Assembly (NCBI GenBank): GCA_963751355.1
Contig: CAVVVS010000086.1
Span: forward strand, 1-46,011
DNA length: 46,011 nt
Reading direction: 5' to 3'
From: CAVVVS01 sp963751355
GTDB taxonomy: Bacteria; Bacteroidota; Ignavibacteria; Ignavibacteriales; Ignavibacteriaceae
Shown here: piece by piece, positions 1-8,177 of the stretch
How the letters are laid out: each line of letters begins with the position of its first letter
Numbering within the stretch: the first letter of the stretch is position 1
Notes under the pieces: model-generated
What the model was told of the DNA's origin: nothing
What the model saw: the letters and a program-made list of their open reading frames with translations, nothing else
Database searches by the model: none
Translations under genes and position numbers: made by a program

Positions 1-1
1 A

Positions 2-139
2 CTCCGATTACGAGACCGTGGTGCGCAAGATGAGTTTCTGCTGGCAGCAACCGCGCGGAATTTTATGTCGCCCCTTTGGTTCAGTTACGTATTGCTGTAT
101 TCCCAGTACGGATCAAATAATTGGTTGCTTTATCCTTAA
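2..139 (+). CDS. IS transposase, C-terminal end (partial)
   Basis: This is an open frame running in from the left edge of the window, with 45 residues visible before a TAA. The stretch RDRGAQDEFLLAATARN resembles the conserved C-terminal end of DDE transposases of the IS1182/DDE_Tnp_1_6 type, which typically end in a motif like 'RG...A..EF.LAA.AQNL'. The first 60 bases are clearly richer in G+C than the rest of the window, as expected of a foreign element. Residues after about 20 (MSPLWFSYV...) no longer look like transposase, so the element probably ends near position 60-80 and the frame runs on into host DNA. The catalytic part and the IS end repeat cannot be seen. Assignment to a transposase is fairly likely; the exact family is uncertain. 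Confidence 0.55.
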   Translation, partial: LRLRDRGAQDEFLLAATARNFMSPLWFSYVLLYSQYGSNNWLLYP

Positions 140-293
140 AAAGCATTTCAAAATCGAAAATATCAAAGTCTATATTGCCGTTTTTGCGCGGAATCCGGGG
201 AAAAAGAGTACGAATATTTACGCCTCTCCACTGCTCGGGTATCGGGTAGCTTAAAGAATCAGCCTTATAGTTTTCCTTAGTATTAGTATTCAT
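81..293 (-). pseudogene. Unrecognised ORF, probably a 5' fragment cut by an IS element
   Basis: A 70-residue frame starts at ATG 293 and ends at a TGA at 81-83, just where the transposase-like sequence begins. I do not recognise the family. The protein begins MNTNTKENYKADSLSYPIPE and contains a charged stretch (PRIPRKNGNIDFDIFDF). It shows no signal peptide or membrane segment. The ATG lies 2 bases from a perfect palindromic operator (296-319) and has no ribosome binding site that I can see. The likeliest reading is the start of a longer gene whose remainder was lost when the IS inserted near position 60-80. It could instead be a short genuine gene or a chance frame. Confidence 0.35.
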
Positions 294-295
294 AT

Positions 296-319
296 TATAG
301 TGAACATTTGTTCACTATA
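296..319. promoter_or_regulatory. Palindromic operator with LexA-like core GAAC-N4-GTTC
   Basis: Two perfect 11-base arms flank a 2-base centre (TT). The inner core is GAACATTTGTTC, which fits the Cheo-box pattern GAAC-N4-GTTC bound by LexA in Gram-positives and some other phyla. It sits immediately before the ATG of the leftward ORF and about 125 bases before the rightward CPXCG gene. TetR-family operators can look similar, so the regulator's identity is inferred. Confidence 0.5.
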
Positions 320-445
320 TATTTATATCTTTTTTAATTTAAATGCAAGTCATGAAAATGTAAGTAAGAAAGGTAAAGCCGAAAAAGGGTGCATTTTGAT
401 TGGTAAAAATAATATTTAAATTATGAATAAATAACGGAGATGAAA

Positions 446-652
446 ATGTCAAAAGAAGTATCGACTGACGATGAGAAACTCTGGATTTGCCAATACTGCG
501 GTGAAAAAAATAGTGTTTGGATCGATTTAACTATCACGGGCAAACAAGATTTCATAGAAGATTGCCGTATTTGCTGCAGACCGAACAGAATAATAGTTTT
601 AAAAGACGATCATAACAATGCATCGATAGAAGCAAGACCGAGCGATGAATAA
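446..652 (+). CDS. CPXCG-motif cysteine-rich protein (Cys_rich_CPXG family)
   Basis: This is a small soluble protein of 68 residues, counted from ATG 446. It has a CQYC pair near the N-terminus and a DCRICCRP segment in the middle. Together with the GKQDFIEDC and C-terminal EARPSDE stretches, these match the Cys_rich_CPXG family (normally CPYCGE...GxQ.YVEDC.VCCRP). The first cysteine pair is CxxC with Q in place of the usual P. The paired cysteines suggest zinc binding; no function is established for the family as far as I know. An ATG at 440 is also possible, but the GGAG at 436-439 abuts it and is 6 bases from ATG 446, so 446 is preferred. It is a single gene, convergent with ftsZ. Confidence 0.8.
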   Translation: MSKEVSTDDEKLWICQYCGEKNSVWIDLTITGKQDFIEDCRICCRPNRIIVLKDDHNNASIEARPSDE

Positions 653-757
653 CAATCAATTAACCCTCAACCAGCTTTAAACCTGCTCAAAGATACAGAA
701 TCTTACCGGAGATAGAGGGTAAAAATATTAGAAATTGATTATTTGTTTAACAATAAA

Positions 758-2050
758 TCAATCCATAATCATCCGTAAAAATGATGAACTGTCATCATCT
801 TCTTGATTTTCCTCCTCATCTTTATTTTTCTTCTGCGCTTTATCTTTTCCCCAATTATATCTGGAAGCTTCAAAATTAAATCCGCTTTTAGGTGTCTCCT
901 TTTCATCATCTTTTTTATTTTCCAGTGATGATTTCGGACTTTTCACACGGAAAAAAGTAGGGACATCCAGGTCTTCAGTATCAATATCATCTTTTTCCAG
1001 GAAATTAAAACCGCCTCTAAATCTATCTTCGTTATCTTGTTTAGGTTGAGAACTCGTTGAAGATTTCGAAGAATAACCTTTACTGGAACTTTCAAAACCT
1101 GTTGCAATTACAGTATACGAAACATAATCGTTCATCTCTTCTTTGCGAACACAGCCGAAGATTACATTTGCTTCTTCACCGGCAGCTTCAAAAATAACAT
1201 TATTACCTTCGTTGATTTCCTGCATAGTAAGATTGCTGGAACCTGTAACATTAAGAAGAACGCTTTTCGCTCCCTTGATATTAATACCTTCCAGTAGAGG
1301 ACTGGAAATAGCCTTTTGTGCTGCTTCCATTGCCCGGTTTTCACCGCTTGCAATTCCGCATCCCATTAATGCATCACCGCTTTGATTCATTACCGAGCGA
1401 ACATCGGCAAAATCTACATTGATCAAACCTTCAACAGTTATGATATCGGCAATTCCTCTTGTAGCTTCATATAATACCTCATTTGGTTTATCGAAAGCAG
1501 CAAAGGCATTAATACTTTTATCAAGGATACTGAGCAATCTTTCATTAGGAATCACAATTAAACTATCAACGTGTTGTTTTAGTTCTTGAATTCCTTGCTC
1601 CGCATTCAGCATTCTTTTTTTACCTTCCCATCTGAAAGGTTTGGTAACAATACCCACAACCAGTGAGCCTATACTTTTAGCAATCGAAGCAATAACGGGA
1701 GCACCTCCGGTACCAGTTCCTCCACCCATACCGGCTGTTACAAAAACCATATCACTGCCGGACAAAACCTCCGCTATTTTTTCACGATCCTCTTCTAAAG
1801 ATTTCTTTCCAATGTTTGGATCAGCGCCCGCTCCGAGTCCACGTGTTATGTTATTCCCAACCTGAATTTTATATGTTGCGCTGCTGCTGTTTAAAACTTG
1901 AGCATCGGTATTTATAGTAACATACTCAACCCCGGTTAGTCCTTTTTTGATCATACTTTCGATTGCATTGCATCCCCCCCCGCCTACACCTACTACCTTG
2001 AGGACTGCCGACATAGATTTATCTTTGTCAATTGTTGCAAAATGCGTCAT
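758..2050 (-). CDS. ftsZ: Cell division GTPase FtsZ
   Basis: FtsZ is the tubulin-like GTPase that polymerises at midcell into the Z-ring and recruits the division machinery. At 430 residues it has the normal GTPase core: a glycine-rich GVGGGGCNAI near residue 21, the tubulin signature GGGTGTG at 109-115, and the T7-loop-type NVDFADVR from about residue 211. The tail is long and charged. It contains DVPTFFR (362-368), which looks like the usual FtsA-binding C-terminal peptide, but continues 62 residues to end in SSSFLRMIMD, a second possible peptide. It is the last gene of the dcw operon. A strong AGGAGG at 2057-2062 precedes the ATG and supports this start over the internal Met13. Confidence 0.97.
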   Translation of the reverse strand: MTHFATIDKDKSMSAVLKVVGVGGGGCNAIESMIKKGLTGVEYVTINTDAQVLNSSSATYKIQVGNNITRGLGAGADPNIGKKSLEEDREKIAEVLSGSDMVFVTAGMGGGTGTGGAPVIASIAKSIGSLVVGIVTKPFRWEGKKRMLNAEQGIQELKQHVDSLIVIPNERLLSILDKSINAFAAFDKPNEVLYEATRGIADIITVEGLINVDFADVRSVMNQSGDALMGCGIASGENRAMEAAQKAISSPLLEGINIKGAKSVLLNVTGSSNLTMQEINEGNNVIFEAAGEEANVIFGCVRKEEMNDYVSYTVIATGFESSSKGYSSKSSTSSQPKQDNEDRFRGGFNFLEKDDIDTEDLDVPTFFRVKSPKSSLENKKDDEKETPKSGFNFEASRYNWGKDKAQKKNKDEEENQEDDDSSSFLRMIMD

Positions 2051-2056
2051 AACATA

Positions 2057-2062
2057 CCTCCT
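2057..2062 (-). promoter_or_regulatory. Strong Shine-Dalgarno site of ftsZ (AGGAGG)
   Basis: A complete AGGAGG lies 6 bases before the ftsZ ATG, in the 23-base ftsA-ftsZ gap. It is the only sizeable gap inside the dcw operon. Other genes of the operon start in overlap with their neighbour. It fixes the ftsZ start and would favour high FtsZ output. Confidence 0.7.
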
Positions 2063-2073
2063 AATTATGGAAA

Positions 2074-3321
2074 TTATAATTCATCGAAAAATTGTTTTAC
2101 TCTTATTATTAAGGACGAAAATTTACCTGTAACCTTGGTTTTCTTTGGTTTAATTAAAACTTGATATTCGCTTGATTTACCCCCGGGTACTCCCCTTATT
2201 AAGCCCGCTACCGTAGCGAATTCAGGGCTTTCAATTTCATTTGATAACCCTTCACCTAATTCCTGAGGGACACCAATTCTTGTGGGAAGACCAAATACCT
2301 CTTCCGCTAGTTCAGTACATCCTTTTAATAAAGAACCTCCCCCGGTTAATACAATACCTGCTTTAATTTTATTTTTGAATCCCGCGCTTCTTATTTCATT
2401 ATCGACGAGAGTAAAAAGTTCCCTCATTCTTAAACTTATAATTTGTGTTAAAAGACTTATTGGTATTTTCGTATTACCTCTGGCACCTACACCTCTGATT
2501 AAAATATCTTCATCTTTAATTATGGCAGTCTCTGCTGCATAACCGAAATCTTTTTTTAATAATTCCGCTTCTTCAGTAACAACACCCAACGATTCCCTTA
2601 TATCGTTAGTAACTTGATTACCCGCAACTCCGATCACTTTCGAATGTTTGATAGCTTTATTATGAAAAATAGCTATGTCAGTTGTACCTCCGCCAATATC
2701 AATCAATGCAACTCCCAAATCCTTTTCACTTTCTTCAAGAACGGATGCACTAGATGCGATTGGTTGAAGTATATAATCCTGCACCTGCAAACCTGCACGC
2801 TCTACTGATTTTTTAATATTTTGGATCGCAGGGATTGAAGCTAGAACAATATGGTTCGTTGCCTCCAATCTTGACCCTGACATCCCAATAGGTTTTTCAA
2901 TTCCTCCTTGATGATCTACAGAATATTCCTCAGGAATTATGTGTAATATTTGTCTGTCCGAAGGAATTCTTATAGTTCTGACATCAGCCTCCAACCTGTC
3001 AAGATCATCTTTTGTTATTTCTCTATCCTCACTGCTTATTGTAACGTAATTCCGGTGCCGTATACTTGTAATATGTTCACCGGCAACTCCTACGTTGACA
3101 ACATTTATTTCTATTCCGGCTTGATTTGATGCTTTTGAAACTGCTTCCTTTATAGCTTCGGCTGTTTTCCCAATATTAGCAACCAAACCTTTATGAAGCC
3201 CTTCCGAAGGAGCGACCCCAAATCCTAGAATATCGATCCGGTTTTCATCTATTTTTTCTGCAATAACGGCACATACTTTTGTTGTTCCTAAATCTAAACC
3301 GGCGATTACATTTTTCTTCAT
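2074..3321 (-). CDS. ftsA: Cell division protein FtsA
   Basis: FtsA is the actin-like ATPase that ties FtsZ filaments to the inner membrane and helps recruit later division proteins. At 415 residues it has the usual length. It begins with AGLDLGTTKVCAVIAE (phosphate-1 loop of the actin fold), has ALIDIGGGTTDIAIF in the middle (phosphate-2) and GIVLTGGGSLLKGC towards the end (adenosine loop). The last 15 or so residues (FSSLIIRVKQFFDEL) form the amphipathic membrane-targeting helix. Its ATG overlaps the ftsQ stop by one base, and ftsZ follows after 23 bases. Confidence 0.96.
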   Translation of the reverse strand: MKKNVIAGLDLGTTKVCAVIAEKIDENRIDILGFGVAPSEGLHKGLVANIGKTAEAIKEAVSKASNQAGIEINVVNVGVAGEHITSIRHRNYVTISSEDREITKDDLDRLEADVRTIRIPSDRQILHIIPEEYSVDHQGGIEKPIGMSGSRLEATNHIVLASIPAIQNIKKSVERAGLQVQDYILQPIASSASVLEESEKDLGVALIDIGGGTTDIAIFHNKAIKHSKVIGVAGNQVTNDIRESLGVVTEEAELLKKDFGYAAETAIIKDEDILIRGVGARGNTKIPISLLTQIISLRMRELFTLVDNEIRSAGFKNKIKAGIVLTGGGSLLKGCTELAEEVFGLPTRIGVPQELGEGLSNEIESPEFATVAGLIRGVPGGKSSEYQVLIKPKKTKVTGKFSSLIIRVKQFFDEL

Positions 3322-4088
3322 TACTTTAAACCTATTTTTTCAACTTGACCCAAATAAATTTCATTTGCAAATCTTAAATCAATATATTCGCTTTCGTCTA
3401 TCAAATTTTTTCCATCAGCGATGCCTTCCCATAAAGCATCAAGATACACAATCTTTTTAGCTGTCTGTCCCCTTCCGAATATTACAGGTGGTTTTATTCC
3501 CGAAAATGTCAGGATTATATCCCCCCCGTTTCTCATATTAATTTCAGAAAGATGTTTTATAATATCAGCATCAGCAAGTTTTGCGGCTTCAATTATTTTA
3601 AATGCTTCTACAATCTCTTTATTTTCAAATTTCTTTAACGGTTCAATTTTTTTATCAGTTGAGACATGACTAATCAACGGTAAATCGACATACCTGGTAT
3701 TATGCATCAAAGGTAAAAGTTGAAATTTCCCGGTAATAAAGTATGCATCCGATCTGTCAAGTAAAATTGCCACTATTTTCTTTTCAACTATATTTACGAT
3801 TACTTTATGATTACCTGCGTATTCTACATCCGCTCTTTCGACGTATGGATGTTTTTCAAACCGGTTTTTGATTACGGATAGGGATATTCCTTCAGCATTA
3901 GAGACATCTTCTAGATCCGTAAAATGTTTATAATCGACTGCCGAGAGAAGTTTATTTCCGGTTATTTCAATCATATCAATTTTTCTGTCTTTTTTTAAAT
4001 TGTGTTGTGAATAAATCAAAAATATTAAAAATGAAATTAATACAACGAAAAGTATAGTTCCTAATATTTTACCTTTATTTTCATTCAT
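3321..4088 (-). CDS. ftsQ: Cell division protein FtsQ
   Basis: FtsQ is a single-pass inner-membrane protein that joins FtsB/FtsL to the early divisome. It has a short basic cytoplasmic start, one hydrophobic segment (ILGTILFVVLISFLIFLIY), then a POTRA-like beginning (DMIEITGNKLLSAVDYKHF) and the FtsQ/DivIB beta domain. FtsQ family sequences diverge strongly, so the call leans on architecture and position between murC and ftsA. I chose ATG 4088, which falls 5 bases after the murC stop and gives 255 residues. A longer version starting at 4136 (271 residues) would overlap murC by 43 bases and is less likely. The gene shares one base with ftsA. Confidence 0.88.
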   Translation of the reverse strand: MNENKGKILGTILFVVLISFLIFLIYSQHNLKKDRKIDMIEITGNKLLSAVDYKHFTDLEDVSNAEGISLSVIKNRFEKHPYVERADVEYAGNHKVIVNIVEKKIVAILLDRSDAYFITGKFQLLPLMHNTRYVDLPLISHVSTDKKIEPLKKFENKEIVEAFKIIEAAKLADADIIKHLSEINMRNGGDIILTFSGIKPPVIFGRGQTAKKIVYLDALWEGIADGKNLIDESEYIDLRFANEIYLGQVEKIGLK

Positions 4089-4093
4089 TCTTA

Positions 4094-5464
4094 TTATTTT
4101 TTTAATAGCCCCACAAACTTTTCTCCATACTTCCAAATATCTCCCGCACCCATCGTAACAATTACATCATCGTTCTTTTTTATTTCCTGCAGTATTTGTG
4201 GGATATCATTCTTATCTTTTATATAAATTACATTTTTATGTCCGAAATTTTTCGCTGCTTCTGCAATCAATTCTCCGCTGATGCCCGGGATCGGTTCTTC
4301 CCTTGCCGGGTATACATCTGTACAAATAAAAATGTCCGAATTCAAAAACGATCTACCGAATTCCTGGTAAAAATCTCTTGTGCGTGAATATAAATGCGGT
4401 TGGAAAACAGCGATCAGTCTTCGGCTCCAACCAGCTCTTATTCCGGCAAGTGTAGCGCTTGTTTCCGTTGGATGATGGGCATAATCATCCACTACCATAA
4501 GTTCTTCGTTATATTTAATCTCAAATCTTCGGTAAACACCTGAAAAAGATTCCAGTGCTTTTTTAATTATATCGAAATCGATACCCAGCTCCATTGCGAT
4601 ACAAACAGCCACCAACGAATTTTTAACATTATGGACACCAGGTATTTTAAGTGTTATCTCGCCTAATTCTTCACCTTTATACTTTACGGTGAATTTACTA
4701 TTAAATTCGGAATGAACGATTTCTACTGCACGTACGTCAGCCTGTGTCGTCAATCCGTATGTTAATACTTTCTTATTTATCTTCGGTATAATATCCTGCA
4801 AAGCCGGCTCATCGAGGCAAAGTACAACAAAACCATAAAACGGAACTTTGTTTGCGAACTCAACAAACGCTGATTTTATATCGTCAAGATCTTTATATGT
4901 ATCCAGATGCTCACTCTCCAAAGTTGTCAGCGCAGCAATTACAGGAGTAAGTTTTAAGAAAGTTCTATCAAACTCATCGGCTTCGACGACAATAAATTCA
5001 CCTTTACCCAGTCTTGCATTAGTTCCACCGAGCCCACTCAATTTACCGCCCACAATTATTGTCGGATCAATTTTACCTTCGGTAAGTGTCAACCCCACCA
5101 TAGAAGTTGTGGTAGTTTTCCCATGAGTACCGGCTATACCGATACCGTATTTCATCCGCATCACCTCGGCAAGCATTTCAGCTCTTTTAATGATGGGGAT
5201 TTTTCTATTAGCCGCAGCTTTAACTTCCGGGTTATCTGTCGAGACCGCTGAAGAATATACTAATACGTCTGCGTCTTTTAAATTCTCCGCAGAATGTCCT
5301 TCATAAATACTAACTCCCAAAGCGGAAAGGTGATTGGTAATCTCGGTCAATGCTCTGTCGGAACCGGAAACTTCAAATCCCTGGCTAAGCAAAATTTCAG
5401 CGAGTCCGCTCATTCCTATACCGCCGATTCCCACAAAATGTACTTTTTTAATATTCTTAAACAT
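4094..5464 (-). CDS. murC: UDP-N-acetylmuramate--L-alanine ligase MurC
   Basis: MurC adds L-alanine to UDP-MurNAc in the cytoplasm, the first step of the peptidoglycan stem peptide. At 456 residues it is typical for the family. It has the N-terminal Rossmann-like glycine motif (FVGIGGIGMSGLAE, residues 10-23), the ATP-binding GTHGKTTTTS loop (112-121), a VVEADEFDRTFL segment and the C-terminal DDYAHHPTE typical of MurC. The preceding unknown membrane-protein gene stops directly before the murC ATG with no gap. Confidence 0.97.
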   Translation of the reverse strand: MFKNIKKVHFVGIGGIGMSGLAEILLSQGFEVSGSDRALTEITNHLSALGVSIYEGHSAENLKDADVLVYSSAVSTDNPEVKAAANRKIPIIKRAEMLAEVMRMKYGIGIAGTHGKTTTTSMVGLTLTEGKIDPTIIVGGKLSGLGGTNARLGKGEFIVVEADEFDRTFLKLTPVIAALTTLESEHLDTYKDLDDIKSAFVEFANKVPFYGFVVLCLDEPALQDIIPKINKKVLTYGLTTQADVRAVEIVHSEFNSKFTVKYKGEELGEITLKIPGVHNVKNSLVAVCIAMELGIDFDIIKKALESFSGVYRRFEIKYNEELMVVDDYAHHPTETSATLAGIRAGWSRRLIAVFQPHLYSRTRDFYQEFGRSFLNSDIFICTDVYPAREEPIPGISGELIAEAAKNFGHKNVIYIKDKNDIPQILQEIKKNDDVIVTMGAGDIWKYGEKFVGLLKK

Positions 5465-5944
5465 CTATTTATTTTCCAATTTTTCTTTAATGCCTTGAAA
5501 AACCTCTACAAGTTCTTGTTGATTTTCATAATCATAAGGCCTAACGAGAATTGACCTTTTCCTGTTTTTTATTTTAATTCTGATTAACCGGAATGCCTTA
5601 TTCTTTAACTTACTTCTTTCCCTGGAAGTTTTTATCGCAGTAATTTTATTGATTTCAAATGTTTTTTTTCTATTTCTGCTGACAAAGGAAATTTCGCTGT
5701 CTGTAATTTCCAGATATTTGTTCTTATATAAATTGTACAACAAACCTATGAGTGAAATACATACAATGAGTGCAAAAAAATAAATTATGGGATCTTTGGT
5801 AATTAACTTAAATGAATTTTCTACAAACTCACCTCGAATTACGACATACAATATAAATACCACAAAGTATATGATAGTCGATTGATAATAAAACGACATA
5901 TTATACTTAAACTTTTTGCTCATATTTGATTGTTCATCTGTCAT
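5465..5944 (-). CDS. Unknown two-TM protein with PH-like C-terminal domain, inside the dcw operon
   Basis: I do not recognise the family. The 159-residue protein has a short basic start, two hydrophobic segments (about residues 20-38 and 54-71: IIYFVVFILYVVIRG and IIYFFALIVCISLIGLLY) and a soluble C-terminal domain of about 85 residues. That domain reads like a bacterial PH (bPH/YcxB-like) fold: a 'YLEITDSEISF..RNRKKTFEINKITAI' start of short strands, then a basic middle (RIKIKNRKRSILVRP) and a closing helix. With N-terminus inside, the PH-like domain would be cytoplasmic. Its ATG shares one base with the murG stop and its stop abuts the murC ATG, so it is co-translated with wall genes. This is the slot where dcw clusters of other bacteria sometimes differ. 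A role in wall synthesis or division is inference. Confidence 0.75.
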   Translation of the reverse strand: MTDEQSNMSKKFKYNMSFYYQSTIIYFVVFILYVVIRGEFVENSFKLITKDPIIYFFALIVCISLIGLLYNLYKNKYLEITDSEISFVSRNRKKTFEINKITAIKTSRERSKLKNKAFRLIRIKIKNRKRSILVRPYDYENQQELVEVFQGIKEKLENK

Positions 5945-7038
5945 TATATTCCCGCCAATTCAATTGCCCTTTTTGCTATTATCTTTGCGGCTTCAGGTTT
6001 TCCCAAAGATTTAGCTTTTTTTCCAAATTCGTCTAGTTTCTTTTCATCAAAAAGTAAGTCATCTAATGTTTCATATAATTTATTATCAACATCTTTTTCT
6101 TCAAGTAGAACAGCAGCATTTTTGTCAGAAAGTGATTTAGCATTATAATATTGATGGTTTTCAGCCACATTCGGTGAAGGGATTAATACTGAGGGAATTC
6201 CTAACACCGTCAGTTCAGCTATTGTAGTTGCCCCGGCACGGGCAATAACAATATCGCATGCAGTGTATGCATCATTCATATTATCTATAAACGATTTAAC
6301 TTTTATTTTATCCGAAGAAAAATTTTCATAATCTTTGAAATAAAACTTTCCGGTCTGCCAAATAAATTGAATATCCTTTTGTGATATTTTCCCGATCAAT
6401 TGGGCTGATGCTTTATTAATTGCTTTTGCTCCGAGGCTGCCGCCTAATATTAATATTGTTTTTTTACCGTAAGTTAATCCGAATTTTTTTAGTGCCGTTT
6501 CTTTTCCACCTGGGATCAAATTTTCTCTTACCGGATTACCGGTCAAATACAATTTATCTTTATTTTTGAAATATTTTTTTGAATCCTCAAAACTTATATG
6601 AATTTCTTTAGCTTTACTCTCAAGCATCCTGGTTGTAATACCCGGGGAACTATTTTGTTCAAGAAGAATCACTTTTGCTCCCATAACCCACGCACCGAAA
6701 ATTGCAGGTCCGGAAACATATCCACCCGAACCGATGGCAACAACCGGTTTAAAGATCATATTTATTACTAATGATTGAACCAAAGAAACAGCCAGCTTTA
6801 CAGGGAAAAGGATATTTTCTAATTTAAATTTCCTAGAAAAACCTTTTATCCAGATTGACCTAAAATCATAACCGGCTTCGGGAACAACCTTGCCTTCAAT
6901 TTTTGATTTCGTTCCAATAAATAAAATTTCTGCTTCCGGAACTATTGATTTAATTTTATCGGCAACTGCAATTGCCGGGAATAAATGTCCTCCCGTTCCA
7001 CCTCCGGCAAAAACAAACCTTAATCTGTTACTTTTCAT
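5944..7038 (-). CDS. murG: UDP-GlcNAc:lipid I GlcNAc transferase MurG
   Basis: MurG is a peripheral inner-membrane GT-B glycosyltransferase that turns lipid I into lipid II. At 364 residues it has the family's standard length. The N-terminal loop GGGTGGHLFPAIAVA (from residue 12) binds the undecaprenyl-pyrophosphate substrate. AIGSGGYVSGPAIFGA and the ILGGSLGAKAINK loop at the second domain are classic MurG signatures. The C-terminal ARAGATTIAELTVLGIPSVLIP with ENHQYYNA recognises UDP-GlcNAc. Its start overlaps the ftsW stop by 4 bases (ATGA) and its stop shares one base with the following unknown gene. Confidence 0.97.
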   Translation of the reverse strand: MKSNRLRFVFAGGGTGGHLFPAIAVADKIKSIVPEAEILFIGTKSKIEGKVVPEAGYDFRSIWIKGFSRKFKLENILFPVKLAVSLVQSLVINMIFKPVVAIGSGGYVSGPAIFGAWVMGAKVILLEQNSSPGITTRMLESKAKEIHISFEDSKKYFKNKDKLYLTGNPVRENLIPGGKETALKKFGLTYGKKTILILGGSLGAKAINKASAQLIGKISQKDIQFIWQTGKFYFKDYENFSSDKIKVKSFIDNMNDAYTACDIVIARAGATTIAELTVLGIPSVLIPSPNVAENHQYYNAKSLSDKNAAVLLEEKDVDNKLYETLDDLLFDEKKLDEFGKKAKSLGKPEAAKIIAKRAIELAGI

Positions 7039-8177
7039 ATTTTCAATCCCTCTACCGTATTAATCTCAGCAGATCTTTGAAGTGCGTTGGGTTGAGGAAT
7101 TGAATTAGCTAACGCAATATTAACTAAAATTCCGATTGATATACACAAGAGGACCAATGATGTTCCGCCATAACTTATAAATGGCAGCGGCAATCCTGTT
7201 GTGGGGATTGTACCGGTAGCCACGGCAATATTAACAAAGGCATACACAATTATTGAAAAAGTAATCCCAAAAGCTAAGATCTGTCCGAATTTATCTTTAG
7301 CCTTTTTTGCCACTAATATTCCGGCAGTAAATAAAATAAGATAAGCCAGCAGAACTATTACCGAGCCCAAAAATCCTATTTCTTCACCAAGAATTGCAAA
7401 AATAAAATCTCCGTAAGCTTCTGGCAGAAAAAGATTACTCTGCATACTATGTCCCATTCCAACACCGAATACACCACCGCTTCCAAGTCCCAAGACAGCT
7501 TGTTTTACTTGCAGATTTATTGCGCCGCCATGTTCACTCGCATGAATAAACGCCATTATCCGTTCCCTAGAATGCGGTATTAACATAGCTGCCACTCCTC
7601 CTACTATTAAACAGAATGCAGCTGAAGTAACAATATGTTTTACTTTTGCACCGCCGACAAATAATATTACGAGAGAGATAAATGCTAATAGCACACCGTT
7701 ACTTACATTGGGCTGAACAAATACTAACCCTGAGATGATTACTACCCAAATGAACAAATAAAGAAACCCATGTTTATAGTTACGAATATCCTCTCCTTTA
7801 TTCTCAATTAATACTGCTAAATGAATAAATAAAATTAATTTAGCGGCGTCGGTCGGTTGAAAACTAAAAGGACCGATGTGCAGCCATCTGCCCGCGCCGT
7901 TTATATCTTTTGCTACAAATAAGGTAACAACCAGGACAGCAGTAATTGCAAAGATAGCAGGCTTACTAAATTGTTTATATGTATCATACGGTACAAAGGA
8001 AAAAAGGATCATCAGTCCGATACCAAACAGCACTTTAAATAAATGTGAATTAAACATATGAAACAGACTATCGAACCTAAACTCACTATAAGTACTGCTG
8101 GCACTCATAACAATTATTAAGCCCAATAACATTAACACAAATGCGTCGAAAAATATTATTAATGCAAGTTTTTTCAT
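7035..8177 (-). CDS. ftsW: SEDS glycan polymerase FtsW
   Basis: FtsW is the division-specific SEDS-family membrane glycosyltransferase that polymerises lipid II together with the class B PBP FtsI. The protein has 380 residues and roughly ten hydrophobic segments. It shows the SEDS motifs GRWLHIGPFSFQPTDAAKL (with T-D where S-E is usual), the central GLGSGGVFGVGMGHSMQ, EAYGDFIFAILGEEIGFLG and a final GLPLPFISYGGTSL. Within a complete dcw cluster FtsW is more likely than RodA. It overlaps murG by 4 bases and murD by 1. Confidence 0.95.
   Translation of the reverse strand: MKKLALIIFFDAFVLMLLGLIIVMSASSTYSEFRFDSLFHMFNSHLFKVLFGIGLMILFSFVPYDTYKQFSKPAIFAITAVLVVTLFVAKDINGAGRWLHIGPFSFQPTDAAKLILFIHLAVLIENKGEDIRNYKHGFLYLFIWVVIISGLVFVQPNVSNGVLLAFISLVILFVGGAKVKHIVTSAAFCLIVGGVAAMLIPHSRERIMAFIHASEHGGAINLQVKQAVLGLGSGGVFGVGMGHSMQSNLFLPEAYGDFIFAILGEEIGFLGSVIVLLAYLILFTAGILVAKKAKDKFGQILAFGITFSIIVYAFVNIAVATGTIPTTGLPLPFISYGGTSLVLLCISIGILVNIALANSIPQPNALQRSAEINTVEGLKI

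Noticed and set aside
18..254. 78-residue ORF on the plus strand
   Set aside because: Out of frame with the transposase-like reading, opposite to another ORF, no ribosome site and no family signal.
653..757. Inverted repeat ACCCTC (663-668)/GAGGGT (715-720) as a bidirectional terminator of the CPXCG gene and ftsZ
   Set aside because: Loop of 46 bases and only 6 pairs; not convincing.
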